This document shows, in pieces, positions 1 through 8,776 of a DNA stretch of 64,000 nt. Source of the DNA: Polaromonas sp. JS666 (GTDB lineage Bacteria > Pseudomonadota > Gammaproteobacteria > Burkholderiales > Burkholderiaceae_C); NCBI RefSeq assembly GCF_900103405.1, contig NZ_FNHX01000005.1, forward strand, positions 436,845 through 500,844. Reading direction: 5' to 3'. Every line of letters starts with the position of its first letter. Position 1 is the first letter of the stretch. The notes beneath the pieces were generated by a model. The model was not told the DNA's origin and did no database searches. It saw nothing but the letters and a program-made list of their open reading frames with translations. A program made the position numbers and the translations under genes.

Positions 1-825
1 TTTGCCATGCCGCTGCAGCTGGGCATGGAAGCCTCGGGTGTCATCGAGGCCGTGGGCGAGGGCGTCACCCACCTCAAGACCGGCGACCGCGCGGCCTATG
101 CCAGCCAGCCGCCCGGCAGTTATTGCGAGCTGCGCGTGATGCCGGCCAAGTGCGTGTGCAAGCTGCCCGACGCGATCTCCTTCGAGACCGGCGCGGCCAT
201 GATGCTCAAGGGCCTGACCACGCAGTACCTGTTGCGCCGTACCCAGCCGCAGGGCGGCCTGCAGGCCGGCGACTACGTGCTGTTCCACGCGGCGGCCGGC
301 GGTGTCGGCCTGATTGCCTGCCAGTGGGCCAGGGCCATGGGCCTGCAGCTCATAGGCACGGCGGGCTCCGATGAAAAATGCGCGCTGGCCCTGTCGCAGG
401 GCGCGGCCTTCGCGATCAACTACACGAAAGAAGACTTCGTGGCCCGCGTCAAGGAGATCACCGGCGGCAAGGGCGTGAAGGTGGTGTATGACTCGGTGGG
501 CAAGGACACCTTCATGAAGTCGCTGGACTGCCTGCGCCCCTTCGGCCTGCTGGCCAACTTCGGCAATGCCTCGGGCAAGACGCCGCCGCTGGATATAGGC
601 GTGCTGGCGGCCAAGGGCTCGCTCTATGTGTCAAGGCCCACGCTGTTCACCCACATCGCCACACGTGAAGTCACGCAGGAAATGGCCGACGAGCTGTTTG
701 CCATGGTGACCAGCGGCAAGGTCGCTATCCCGATAGACCAGCGTTTTGCCCTGGCCGATGCGGCCGAGGCGCACCGCGCGCTGGAAGCCCGCAAGACCAC
801 GGGTTGCACCATACTGACTTTGTAA
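1..825 (+). CDS. qor: NADPH:quinone oxidoreductase (zinc-independent MDR family), 5' truncated by window edge
   Basis: Medium-chain reductase of the quinone oxidoreductase type, which reduces quinones or related enones with NADPH in the cytoplasm. The frame is open to base 1, so the visible 274 residues lack roughly the first 50 of a family that is usually about 325 long. Visible features are the GMEASGVIEAVGEGV segment of the GroES-like fold and the Rossmann motif AAAGGVGLIACQWA, in the form typical of QOR, followed by NYTKEDF and the C-terminal AHRALEARKTTG block. The structural and catalytic zinc ligands of alcohol dehydrogenases are not seen. It ends 106 bases before the next gene, so it is probably a separate unit. 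The exact substrate cannot be told from sequence. Confidence 0.9.
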   Translation, partial: FAMPLQLGMEASGVIEAVGEGVTHLKTGDRAAYASQPPGSYCELRVMPAKCVCKLPDAISFETGAAMMLKGLTTQYLLRRTQPQGGLQAGDYVLFHAAAGGVGLIACQWARAMGLQLIGTAGSDEKCALALSQGAAFAINYTKEDFVARVKEITGGKGVKVVYDSVGKDTFMKSLDCLRPFGLLANFGNASGKTPPLDIGVLAAKGSLYVSRPTLFTHIATREVTQEMADELFAMVTSGKVAIPIDQRFALADAAEAHRALEARKTTGCTILTL

Positions 826-931
826 ACCGGGGCAAAATGCCCGGCCTCTGGGCCTAATCCTGTGTAAAGCCGCGGGCTGCATTCAACGTAAAGCGGGGTA
901 CCTGCGTTACAAAGGACCGCAGGAGAAAAAC

Positions 932-2374
932 ATGCCCACAGCGAAGACCCTGGCCGGCGTTCTGGCGACCTTGCTGGCCGGCCTGGCCGGCCCCGCGGCG
1001 CAGGCCGAAGGACAGACCGAAGCCATACCCCCCACGGCCAATCTCTCGGCCACCTGGCGCGCGGCCTCGCGCCTGGGCTATGCGCCCACGCCGGCCTGGC
1101 CGCAGGCCGCCGCCTCGCCCCGCGCCTGGGCGCTGCAGCAGCTCGACGCGGCCTATGCCGCGAGCAAGCGCCCGCCCACTCTTCCCGCCGAGCTCGCGAG
1201 CATCAACGCGCCGCTGGGCGATATCGCACGCAGCTTCCAGGCCGAGCGCGAGACGCGCCGCAGCGCGCGCCAGACGCCCAAGCCCGGCATGGCGGCCGCC
1301 GCCGATGCGGCAGCGGGCAATGAAAAATTCAGCCGCGAGATGGCCCAGGGCGCGGCCGCCTGGCGGCTGATGTCCTGCAGCGATCCCGCGCTCGAAAACC
1401 CGCTGCTCGCGCGCATGACCGAGTTCTGGTTCAACCACCTCAATGTGTTTGTCGGCAAGGGCCCAGTGCGCCCCTTTGTCGGCCACTACGAGATCAACGT
1501 GATACGCGCCCACGCCCTGGGCCGCTTTGAAGACCTGCTGCTGGCCAGCGCCAAGCACCCGGCCATGCTGTTCTACCTGGACCAGGCGCAAAGCAACAGC
1601 CGCGGCCTCAATGAAAACTACGCGCGCGAGCTCATGGAGCTGCACACCCTGGGCGTGAACAGCGGCTACACGCAAAAAGACGTGCGCGAGCTGGCCCGCA
1701 TCCTGACCGGCTGGACGGTCAACCTCAAGGACGGCGAAGGCTTTCGTTTTGCCGAGCGCCTGCATGACAAGGAAGGCAAGGTCCTGCTGGGCCGCACCTT
1801 CGGCAACGAGAGTGTGGCCGAGGGCGAGGAGGCCATACGCTACCTGGCGCGCCGGCCCGAGACGGCGCGGCGCGTCGCCACCCGGCTGGCAACTTTTTTT
1901 GTGGCCGACAAACCGCCGCCCGCGCTGGTGGCCCGGCTGGCCGCTGTGTTTACCGACACCCAGGGCGACCTGCGCGCGGTGATGCGCAGCCTGATCGAAT
2001 CGCCGGAGTTCTGGGCCAAGGACAACCAGCTGTTCAAGACCCCGCTGGACTTTGCCTGCTCGGCGCTTGCCGCGGCCGGCGGTGTCAGGGACAGGCGCGA
2101 CATAGGCCAGACCCTGGGCTTTCTCGCGCAGGCCGGCCAGCCCATGCACGGCTGGCAGACGCCTGACGGCTACAAGACCGATGCCAACACCTGGCTCGCG
2201 CCCGAGGCGCTGACACGCCGCGCCGACTACGCCATGGGCCTGGCCCAGCGCACGGCCGAGCCGGCCTACCTCAATGCCTTTTTCAGCGTCGCGACGCGCG
2301 AGCGCATCGCCCAGGAGCCTGCCCAGATGCGCACTGGCTTGATGCTGGCGAGTCCTGATTTCATGCGTAAATAG
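932..2374 (+). CDS. DUF1800 family exported protein
   Basis: 480-residue protein of the DUF1800 family, whose biochemical role is unknown. The N-terminus has a Sec-type signal (hydrophobic residues about 6-20, ending near AQAEG). Family landmarks are visible: the FWFNHLNVF motif in the middle, then NENYARELMELHTLGV, the segment LTGWTV, and a C-terminal MHGWQTPDGY block. The start is the ATG preceded by AGGAG six bases upstream. The DUF1501 gene follows after 19 bases, so the two are almost certainly co-transcribed. DUF1800 and DUF1501 genes are paired in many bacteria, which suggests joint work in the periplasm or at the envelope. Family assignment is secure, function is not. Confidence 0.9.
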   Translation: MPTAKTLAGVLATLLAGLAGPAAQAEGQTEAIPPTANLSATWRAASRLGYAPTPAWPQAAASPRAWALQQLDAAYAASKRPPTLPAELASINAPLGDIARSFQAERETRRSARQTPKPGMAAAADAAAGNEKFSREMAQGAAAWRLMSCSDPALENPLLARMTEFWFNHLNVFVGKGPVRPFVGHYEINVIRAHALGRFEDLLLASAKHPAMLFYLDQAQSNSRGLNENYARELMELHTLGVNSGYTQKDVRELARILTGWTVNLKDGEGFRFAERLHDKEGKVLLGRTFGNESVAEGEEAIRYLARRPETARRVATRLATFFVADKPPPALVARLAAVFTDTQGDLRAVMRSLIESPEFWAKDNQLFKTPLDFACSALAAAGGVRDRRDIGQTLGFLAQAGQPMHGWQTPDGYKTDANTWLAPEALTRRADYAMGLAQRTAEPAYLNAFFSVATRERIAQEPAQMRTGLMLASPDFMRK

Positions 2375-2393
2375 AAACGGCAGCGGGGATTTC

Positions 2394-3752
2394 ATGAACT
2401 CAAATAATTCTTCATCGCCACGTTCACTGCAACGCCGAAGCCTGCTCGGTATCGGCGCCTTGTCCGCCCTGTCGCTGGCGGTGCCCGGCGTGTGGGCGCA
2501 AGCCGCGCCCGGCCTGAACAACGGGCGCCTGGTCGTGGTTTTTTTGCGCGGCGCTTATGACGGCCTGTCGGCCTTTGTGCCTTATGCCGACAAGGACTAC
2601 TACGCGCTGCGCCCGAATATCGCGATCGCCGCGCCCGACGGCACGGCGCAAACCGCGATCAAGCTCGACAAGACCTTTGCCCTGCATCCGGCCCTCGCTC
2701 CGCTGCTGCCGCTGTGGCAGCAAGGCGTGCTCGGTTTTGTGCCCGCGGCCGGCCTGCCGGCGCCGAACCGTTCGCACTTTGATGCGCAGTACCAAATGGA
2801 AATCGCGCAGAGCGGCAAGACCAGCAGCGCGCCCGGCTGGCTCAACACCACGGCGGGCATAGGCAGGGCCGGGGCGGGCGGTGCGGTCGCGCTCGGCGTG
2901 GGCGAGGCCAACCCCGCCATCCTGGCCGGCCAGGCCGCCGCCGTGCGCCTGATTCCGCGCGGCCAGTCGGCCGAGCGCACCGGCGTGCTGGCCAACGACA
3001 AGACCCGCCAGGCGCTGATGGACTTGTATGGCGGCGACGACAAACTCAGCGAAGCCTTTCGCCAGGGCGCGGGCAGCCGCATGCAAAGCGCGCAGGAACT
3101 CACCGAGCAAAGAAGCGCCAGGGCCGAAAAAATGGCGCAGGACAGCAAACGCATGGCCGACAGGATGCTGGACCGCGACGGCACGCCCGCCAACCTGCAG
3201 GCCCTGAACGCACAAATGCTGGCCGCCAGCAACGGCGCGGCCGACCCGGTGGGCCTGCAGCTCGACGCCCAGCACCTGGGCACGCTGATGCGCAACGACC
3301 GCAAACTGCGCCTGGGCTTTTTATCGGCCGGCGGCTGGGACACCCACGCCAACCAGGGGGCGGCCACCGGCCAGCTGGCCAACAACTTAGGCAACCTCGC
3401 GCGCGGCATCGCGCAGCTGCGCCAGGATTTTGCGGAGCCCGGCGACGTGGTCGTGGTGATGAGCGAGTTCGGCCGCACCAGCGCGGAAAACGGCACCCGC
3501 GGGACGGACCACGGGTTTGGCAATGCCATGTGGCTCATGGGGAACCGGGTTGCCGGCGGGCGCTGGCATGGAGCGTGGACGGGGCTTGGCCAACTTAACG
3601 AAGGCCGGGACCTGCCGGCCCACCACGACTATCGTGCCGTGCTGGCGCAGGTTCTTCGTGGCGCCTTTGCGTTTGGCGATTCGCAATTGGCGGAGGTGTT
3701 GCCGGGGGCGAAGTGGGATAAGAGGTTGGATGGGGTTTTTAATAAGGCCTGA
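2394..3752 (+). CDS. DUF1501 family exported protein (sulfatase-like fold), partner of the DUF1800 gene
   Basis: 452-residue DUF1501 protein. The N-terminus carries a twin-arginine-like signal (RRSLLGIGALSALSL) ending near VWAQA, so export in folded form by Tat is likely. Family landmarks are VVVFLRGAYDGLS after the signal, the RSHFDAQYQME block, GGWDTHANQG about two thirds in, and VVVMSEFGRTSAENGTRGTDHG near the C-terminus; these resemble the metal-binding parts of the alkaline phosphatase/sulfatase fold. The gene begins 19 bases after the DUF1800 gene with a CGGGGA ribosome site. The substrate is unknown. It is followed by a 553-bp palindrome that may also end transcription. Confidence 0.9.
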   Translation: MNSNNSSSPRSLQRRSLLGIGALSALSLAVPGVWAQAAPGLNNGRLVVVFLRGAYDGLSAFVPYADKDYYALRPNIAIAAPDGTAQTAIKLDKTFALHPALAPLLPLWQQGVLGFVPAAGLPAPNRSHFDAQYQMEIAQSGKTSSAPGWLNTTAGIGRAGAGGAVALGVGEANPAILAGQAAAVRLIPRGQSAERTGVLANDKTRQALMDLYGGDDKLSEAFRQGAGSRMQSAQELTEQRSARAEKMAQDSKRMADRMLDRDGTPANLQALNAQMLAASNGAADPVGLQLDAQHLGTLMRNDRKLRLGFLSAGGWDTHANQGAATGQLANNLGNLARGIAQLRQDFAEPGDVVVVMSEFGRTSAENGTRGTDHGFGNAMWLMGNRVAGGRWHGAWTGLGQLNEGRDLPAHHDYRAVLAQVLRGAFAFGDSQLAEVLPGAKWDKRLDGVFNKA

Positions 3753-3800
3753 TCAAAGCTTCTGTGTCGTTTCGGGCGCTGTGTTGATTTGAGTTCCGGG

Positions 3801-4353
3801 GCCGGGGGTAGCCCGGCAGCTACTCACTTTTCTTTTGCTTCGCCAAAAGAAAAGTAAGCAAAAGAAAAGGCGACCCGCAGTCTGGGTCCCTACGCTTCGC
3901 TTCGGGCAACCTGCGGTGCTCGAGCCAAGCGGGGTCTGGCTAAACTCGCTACGTTTCACTTCGCTCAGACAACGCCAGCCCTTATCCGCTTGTCTCTGCG
4001 CTCCTCGGCCCAGCCAGGACGGGGAAGTCCGAAATACCAAATACCGAAATCCAATACAAACAAGGACACGCCACGGCGTGTCCTTGTTTCTTCAGGTATT
4101 CGGTATTGGTTTTCGGCTGTTTGGTATTTCTGTCCCCACCCCCTTGTGGATGCGCCGAGGAGCGCAGGGCCAGACGGATAAGGGCAAAAACTTGTTTGAG
4201 CGAAGCGAGTTGTTTTTGACCCCGTCTGGACCGAGCACCGCAGGTTGCCCGAAGCGAAGCGTAGGGACGCAGGAACCAGGGTCGCCTTTCTTTTGGGTAC
4301 TTTTCTTTGGCGAAGCAAAGAAAAGTGCCTCGCCCGCCGGGGCGAGACCCGGC
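3801..4353. repeat. Long imperfect palindrome (about 553 bp), noncoding
   Basis: This fills most of the 667-base space between the DUF1501 and Nudix genes. A perfect 36-bp inverted repeat lies at 3887-3922 and 4232-4267. Further matching arms are 3978-3988/4175-4185, 3997-4008/4155-4166 and 4031-4041/4120-4130. The centre is a perfect 15-bp stem at 4058-4072/4075-4089 with a 2-base loop. Outer arms rich in TTTTCTTTTG extend to about 3801 and 4353. As RNA or cruciform DNA it could fold into one very long hairpin. Open frames inside it (for example 3835-4365 plus and 3965-4486 minus) follow from the symmetry and are not believable genes. I recall similar arm sequence as a dispersed repeat in Comamonadaceae, but this was not checked. 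Confidence 0.85.
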
Positions 4354-4419
4354 CAGCAGCACTAAGAAAAACACACCCCAAAACCAGACCCCAGAAGTAA
4401 ACTGACAACCTCAGAACCC

Positions 4420-5238
4420 ATGACCAACCCGAACCACAATCCAGACTGGTTGCGCGAACTGCGGGCAGGCGCAATCGTCCCACCATTGCGCCCGCGCGTG
4501 CCGCTATGGGCTGGCGAATCCGTGATCGGTTCGGTGGAGCCGGGCTTCTTCCACAAGCTCGCCCTGCACACCATGACCGACGGCGACCATCCCATCCTCA
4601 AGGAAGAGCGCCCCGGAACCCTGGGCTGGCGCGTGATGGGGGACGTCACGACCAGCCTCAACAAGATCGCGCTCGCGCTGCACGAGGCGGGTCTCGCCGG
4701 CGCCTGGCGCGATGAGCAGCTTGCGGTGCCCGACCAGTTCGGCCACCGCAAGGGCACGGTGGAGCGCGCGGCGGTGCGGCCGCTGGGCATCACCACGTTG
4801 GCGGTGCACCTGGTGGGGCAGTCGCCCGACGGGCGCTTCTGGGTGCAGCAGCGCGCCTTCAACAAATCCAACGACCCGGGCCTGTGGGACACGCTGATGG
4901 GCGGCATGGTGTCGGCTGCCGACACGGTGGAAACCGCGCTCACGCGCGAGACCTGGGAAGAGGCCGGCCTGCATGTGAAGCAGTTGCTGGCCATGCGCTA
5001 CGGCGGCCGGCTGATGGCGCGGCGTCCGTCCATGGATGGCAAGGGCGCCGGTTATGTGGTGGAAGACATTGACTGGTATGTCTGCACCGTGCCCGAGGGC
5101 ATGGTGCCGGACAACCAGGACGGCGAGGTCGAGCAGTTCCGCCTGATGGACGCCGCGCAGCTGCTGGATGCCATGCAGCGCGGCGAGTTCACGCCTGAGG
5201 CGGCGCTGATTTTTGCCGATGTGATGGGCCTGGCCTGA
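4420..5238 (+). CDS. Nudix hydrolase with DUF4743 N-terminal domain
   Basis: 272-residue two-domain protein. Residues 1 to about 120 match the DUF4743 type of N-terminal domain seen in plant and bacterial Nudix proteins related to thiamine pyrophosphokinase 2. The second half is a Nudix fold that would hydrolyse a nucleoside diphosphate-linked or pyrophosphate substrate. The Nudix box is complete except that the first glutamate is aspartate: GMVSAAD, seven residues, then RETWEEAGL. Homologues have been linked to pyrophosphates of damaged thiamine or to 8-oxo compounds, but the substrate cannot be read here. It stands alone, with the palindrome upstream and a convergent gene 16 bases downstream. 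No strong ribosome site precedes the ATG. Confidence 0.88.
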   Translation: MTNPNHNPDWLRELRAGAIVPPLRPRVPLWAGESVIGSVEPGFFHKLALHTMTDGDHPILKEERPGTLGWRVMGDVTTSLNKIALALHEAGLAGAWRDEQLAVPDQFGHRKGTVERAAVRPLGITTLAVHLVGQSPDGRFWVQQRAFNKSNDPGLWDTLMGGMVSAADTVETALTRETWEEAGLHVKQLLAMRYGGRLMARRPSMDGKGAGYVVEDIDWYVCTVPEGMVPDNQDGEVEQFRLMDAAQLLDAMQRGEFTPEAALIFADVMGLA

Positions 5239-5254
5239 GCCCGGCCTTGCCGGT

Positions 5255-6913
5255 TCAGCCCTGGTCGGTCAGCGCGGAGGCGCGCAAGCGGTTGGGCGCC
5301 AGCGCGCCGGCCGAATCGAGAATCGGGTACGCAATCGAGCAGATGTGCGAGTTGATGCGCTTGAGTTCGCTGATCAAATCGATGTGCAGCGAGCTGGTTT
5401 CCAGGCTTTGCACCGTGTTGGCCGAGAGCCGGCCCAGGTGGGTGGTGGCGTAGGCGCGCTCGAGGTCGCGAAAGCGCGCTTTTTCTTCCAGCAGTTTTTG
5501 CGCGTCGCGCACCGTGCCGTTGAGGAACACGCTCATGCCCAGGCGCAGGTTGTCGACCAGGCGCTCGTGCAGCTCGACGATCTCGGCCATGCCGGCTTCC
5601 GAGAAGTTGCGGCCCGGCTTGATTTTTTTGTCCTCGATGTCGATCAGCACGCGCTCGATGATGTCGCCTATCTGCTCCATGTTGATGGTGAAGCTGATGA
5701 TGTCGGTCCAGCGGCGGCTTTCCTCCTCGGCCAGGGCCTCGCGCGAGATCTTGGTCAGGTAGTACTTGATCGAGGAATACAGCTCGTCGACGATATCGTC
5801 CATCTTGCGCAGGTCTTCGGCCAGCTTGAGGTCGTTGTTGCGTATGACCTGCAGCACGCCCAAAAGCATGCTCTCCACCACGTCGGCCTGGTGCAGCGCT
5901 TCGCGCGCCGCGCAGGAGATCGCCAGCGAAGGTGTGGCCAGGGCCGAAGGGTCCAGGTGGTGGGGCCGCCCGCCCGCCTTGTTTTTCTCGGGCTTGGGCA
6001 GCAGCTTTTCCACCCAGCGCGCGATCACCTGCGTCCAGCCTATGAAGACCGCGCCCACCAGCAGGTTGAAGGCCAGGTGGAACAGCACGACCACGGTGGT
6101 CGGCTCTTCCAGGTAGGGCCGCACATGGCGCAGCCACAGGCCTATGAGCGGCGCGGCGATCACGATGCCCAGCAGCTTGAACACCAGGTTGCCCAACGGC
6201 ACCTGCCGCACTTGCACGGGCGAGCGCAGCGTGGTCAGCACGGCCAGCAGGCCGCTGCCCAGGTTGGCGCCCAGCACCAGGCCCAGCGCCACGTCGAGGG
6301 GGATCACGCCCGAGGCGGCCAGCGTGGCTGTGAGCAGCACGATGGCCAGGCTGGAATACGAGACCACGGCCAGGAAGGCGCCGGCGGTGATTTCGAGCAG
6401 CAGGTCGCTGCTCAGCGAGGCCAGCAAGGCCTTGACGGCCGGCGCCTGGGTCAGCACCTCGGTGGAGGCCGTGACCAGGCGCAGCGCCAGCAGCATCAGG
6501 CCCAGGCCGATGAACACGCGGCCCACGCGGCCGACATTGGTGTCCTGGCGCGAGATGAACAGCACCACGCCGGCGAAGATAAAGAGCGGCGACAGCCAGG
6601 ACAGGTCGAAGGAGAAGACTACGGCCATCAGGCTGGTGCCTATGTCCGCGCCCAGCATCACGGCCAGCGCCAGCGGCAAGGTGACCAGGCCCTGGCCGAC
6701 AAAGGACGAGACGATGAGCGACGTGGCGGTGCTGGACTGCACCAGCGCCGTGACGCCTATGCCCGAGACCGCGGCGGCCAGCCGGTTGCTGATGCTGACG
6801 GCCAGCACGTGGCGCAGGTTGGCGCCGAAGACGCGCAGTATGCCGGTGCGTACCAGGTGGGTACCCCAGACCAGCAGCGCGATCGCCGCCAGGAGATTCA
6901 ACAAATGCTTCAT
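5255..6913 (-). CDS. Na+/phosphate cotransporter family protein with C-terminal PhoU-like domain
   Basis: 552-residue membrane protein of the NptA/YjbB-like Na/Pi cotransporter family. The first 300 or so residues hold eight or nine membrane spans in two related halves. The family QSS motif is in the first repeat (VQSSTATSLIVSSFVGQG) and a degenerate copy in the second (SYSSLAIVLLTATLA). The C-terminal 230 residues are soluble and helical like PhoU (DIVDELYSSIKYYLTKISREAL). Such proteins move phosphate with sodium, often as export or overflow routes. The start ATG overlaps the stop of the upstream AGE epimerase gene by four bases, so the two are translationally coupled. No pho box was recognised. 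Confidence 0.9.
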   Translation of the reverse strand: MKHLLNLLAAIALLVWGTHLVRTGILRVFGANLRHVLAVSISNRLAAAVSGIGVTALVQSSTATSLIVSSFVGQGLVTLPLALAVMLGADIGTSLMAVVFSFDLSWLSPLFIFAGVVLFISRQDTNVGRVGRVFIGLGLMLLALRLVTASTEVLTQAPAVKALLASLSSDLLLEITAGAFLAVVSYSSLAIVLLTATLAASGVIPLDVALGLVLGANLGSGLLAVLTTLRSPVQVRQVPLGNLVFKLLGIVIAAPLIGLWLRHVRPYLEEPTTVVVLFHLAFNLLVGAVFIGWTQVIARWVEKLLPKPEKNKAGGRPHHLDPSALATPSLAISCAAREALHQADVVESMLLGVLQVIRNNDLKLAEDLRKMDDIVDELYSSIKYYLTKISREALAEEESRRWTDIISFTINMEQIGDIIERVLIDIEDKKIKPGRNFSEAGMAEIVELHERLVDNLRLGMSVFLNGTVRDAQKLLEEKARFRDLERAYATTHLGRLSANTVQSLETSSLHIDLISELKRINSHICSIAYPILDSAGALAPNRLRASALTDQG

Positions 6914-8118
6914 GCGGTGATTGTCCGTTCAACAATGCCGGGGCGATGTGCCGCGGGCGTCAGGGGAGGAGCAAAGGCCGACAGGCCTTCGAGGCCGGTC
7001 ATCAAATGGTAAAGCGAGGAGGCCGGCGAGGGCGCGGGATCAAAGCCGCCGTCCTCGCGCTGCCATTCATGCCACAAGCCGGGCACGTCAGTGGCCAGGA
7101 AACGCATCAGGCCCGAGAAACTGCCGGCCGCGGCGGCCTGGAAAGCCTGGGTGTCGGCCGCATCGCCCAGGCCTTGCGTGGCGAACAGCAGCGAGGTCCT
7201 GAGCCTTTCGGTCTGCGCCCAGAGCCGCGCCCTGCGGTCCGTGGGCGTGCCCGCTTCATCGACGGCAAACAGCGCGACCTGGCGTTCGCTGGCTATGCCG
7301 AAGCTGCGGCCGAATTTTTCGAGCGCGATGGCTTCGCTGCGTGCGTTGATGCCCAGCAGGCCCTCGGCCTGCAGCAACAGGTAAGCCCATTCAAACTGGT
7401 GGCCGGGCTCATGCAGGCGCTCCTGGGGTGCGCCCAGCGGCGCCCAGCCAGTCGTGAAGAGTTCGCCGATGGCGCCGTTGGCCGGGTTGATCAGGCGCGC
7501 GGTCGCCAGTTCGCACAGCGCCAGGGCTGCCGCGCGGAAGCGGCCCTCCACCCCCATGGCCACCCAGGCCAGCAGGGCTTCGAGCAAATGCATGAGCGGG
7601 TTGGACTTGAGGATGGGCTGCCGCGGCAGGCCGTCGTAATAGCCGCCCTCGCTGAGCGCCAGCGCGGCCTCGATTTGCCGCAGCAGGGCCTGGGCGGTGT
7701 CCAGCAGTTCGCGCGGCCGGCCCTCGGCCTCATAGGCATGGGCCAGCGCGAACAGCACAAAGGCCTGGTCGTAGAGGTCTATGCTTTCGTCGCTGGTGTC
7801 CAGGGTGCTGCGGAACAGGCCGTCGGGCCGTGGGTAGCGCGAAAGCATGAAGGACAGGCCATGCCGCATGGCCGCCTGCCAGGGGCCGCTCCAGCCCAGG
7901 GCGCCGGCCCGGGCATACACATAGGTCTGCCTGGCCTGGACCCGCACGCGCACCGGCTTGCCGATGGGCTTGCCGTCCTGGCCGAGTTTTTCATGGAAAC
8001 CGCCGCCCTCGTGGTCCGCGCCGCGCTCCCACCACAGCGGCAGGGCGGACTCGAACAGCCAGTGCCTGGCGTGCCGGCCCGTGTCGGCGAGAAAAGAGGG
8101 GAAGGACTCTGGGGGCAT
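6910..8118 (-). CDS. AGE family epimerase/isomerase (mannose isomerase or N-acylglucosamine 2-epimerase type)
   Basis: 402-residue (alpha/alpha)6-barrel sugar epimerase/isomerase. Recognisable features are the ALPLWWERGADHEGGGFHEKL start, aromatic-rich RQTYVYARA, the DLYDQAFVLFALAHAYEAEG helix pair, a conserved EPGHQFEWAYLLL block and HEWQREDGGF with its catalytic-type histidine. Members convert mannose to fructose, glucose to mannose, or epimerise N-acylglucosamine; which one cannot be decided. I place the start at the ATG ending at 8118 (MPPESFPSF), because the in-frame codons before it, back to 8241, do not look like family sequence. It overlaps the Na/Pi gene by four bases. Why a sugar isomerase is coupled to a phosphate transporter is not evident. 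Confidence 0.85.
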   Translation of the reverse strand: MPPESFPSFLADTGRHARHWLFESALPLWWERGADHEGGGFHEKLGQDGKPIGKPVRVRVQARQTYVYARAGALGWSGPWQAAMRHGLSFMLSRYPRPDGLFRSTLDTSDESIDLYDQAFVLFALAHAYEAEGRPRELLDTAQALLRQIEAALALSEGGYYDGLPRQPILKSNPLMHLLEALLAWVAMGVEGRFRAAALALCELATARLINPANGAIGELFTTGWAPLGAPQERLHEPGHQFEWAYLLLQAEGLLGINARSEAIALEKFGRSFGIASERQVALFAVDEAGTPTDRRARLWAQTERLRTSLLFATQGLGDAADTQAFQAAAAGSFSGLMRFLATDVPGLWHEWQREDGGFDPAPSPASSLYHLMTGLEGLSAFAPPLTPAAHRPGIVERTITA

Positions 8119-8275
8119 CAAGCGTGGCAAAAAACGGGTTGGGCGCGAGTTGTTGTTCGTCAGGTGGCCGCGGCGCGGCCAGAACCTGATTTTGCACCCC
8201 AAATCGGTGTTTTTTGCGGAATCGGGAGTCGCCTTGCCCAAAGCTGTGGAAACCCCGGCACAGGCCGCTGAGGAC

Positions 8276-8776
8276 CTAACTGGCTTTGCGCACCCGCAGC
8301 AGCTCGTCCAGGATCAGGCAGATCGCGCCCACGGTGATGGCGCTGTCGGCGATGTTGAAGGACGGGAAGTACCAGCCGCCCCAGTGGAACTGCAGGAAGT
8401 CCACCACATAGCCGTGCAGCGCGCGGTCAATCACGTTGCCCAGCGCGCCGCCCAGGATGCAGGCCAGCGCGAAGCAGAACAGCTTTTGCCCCGCATGCGA
8501 GCGCAGCATCCACAGGATGAACAGGGCCGCCGCGACGCCTATGGCGGTGAAGAACCAGCGCTGCCAGCCCGAGGCTTCGGCCAGGAAGGAAAAGGCCGCG
8601 CCGGTGTTGTGCACCCGCACCACGTTGAAGAAGCTGGTCACGTAGGTGGAGTCGCCCAGGTGGTAATAACCCAGGATCAGCACCTTGGTGAACTGGTCGG
8701 CGATCAGGATGATGAGCGCCAGGCCCAGCCAGGGCAGCAGCGAACTGGGGGAGCGCGTGAAGGTGGTTTTGGCCAT
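8276..8776 (-). CDS. lspA: Lipoprotein signal peptidase (signal peptidase II)
   Basis: 166-residue inner-membrane aspartyl protease that removes signal peptides from diacylated prolipoproteins. Four membrane spans are visible, with the conserved DQFTK after the first span, GNVIDR with the first catalytic aspartate, and [14 protein letters not shown] with the second. The start codon overlaps the stop of ileS by one base, so it is the last gene of ribF-ileS-lspA, a classical proteobacterial order. The secretin lipoprotein elsewhere in this window would be among its substrates. Nothing unusual is seen. Confidence 0.97.
   Translation of the reverse strand: MAKTTFTRSPSSLLPWLGLALIILIADQFTKVLILGYYHLGDSTYVTSFFNVVRVHNTGAAFSFLAEASGWQRWFFTAIGVAAALFILWMLRSHAGQKLFCFALACILGGALGNVIDRALHGYVVDFLQFHWGGWYFPSFNIADSAITVGAICLILDELLRVRKAS

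Noticed and set aside
3835-4486. Several 60-176 codon open frames inside the 553-bp palindrome, on both strands
   Set aside because: They mirror the inverted repeat and show no protein-like features; the region is better described as noncoding repeat.
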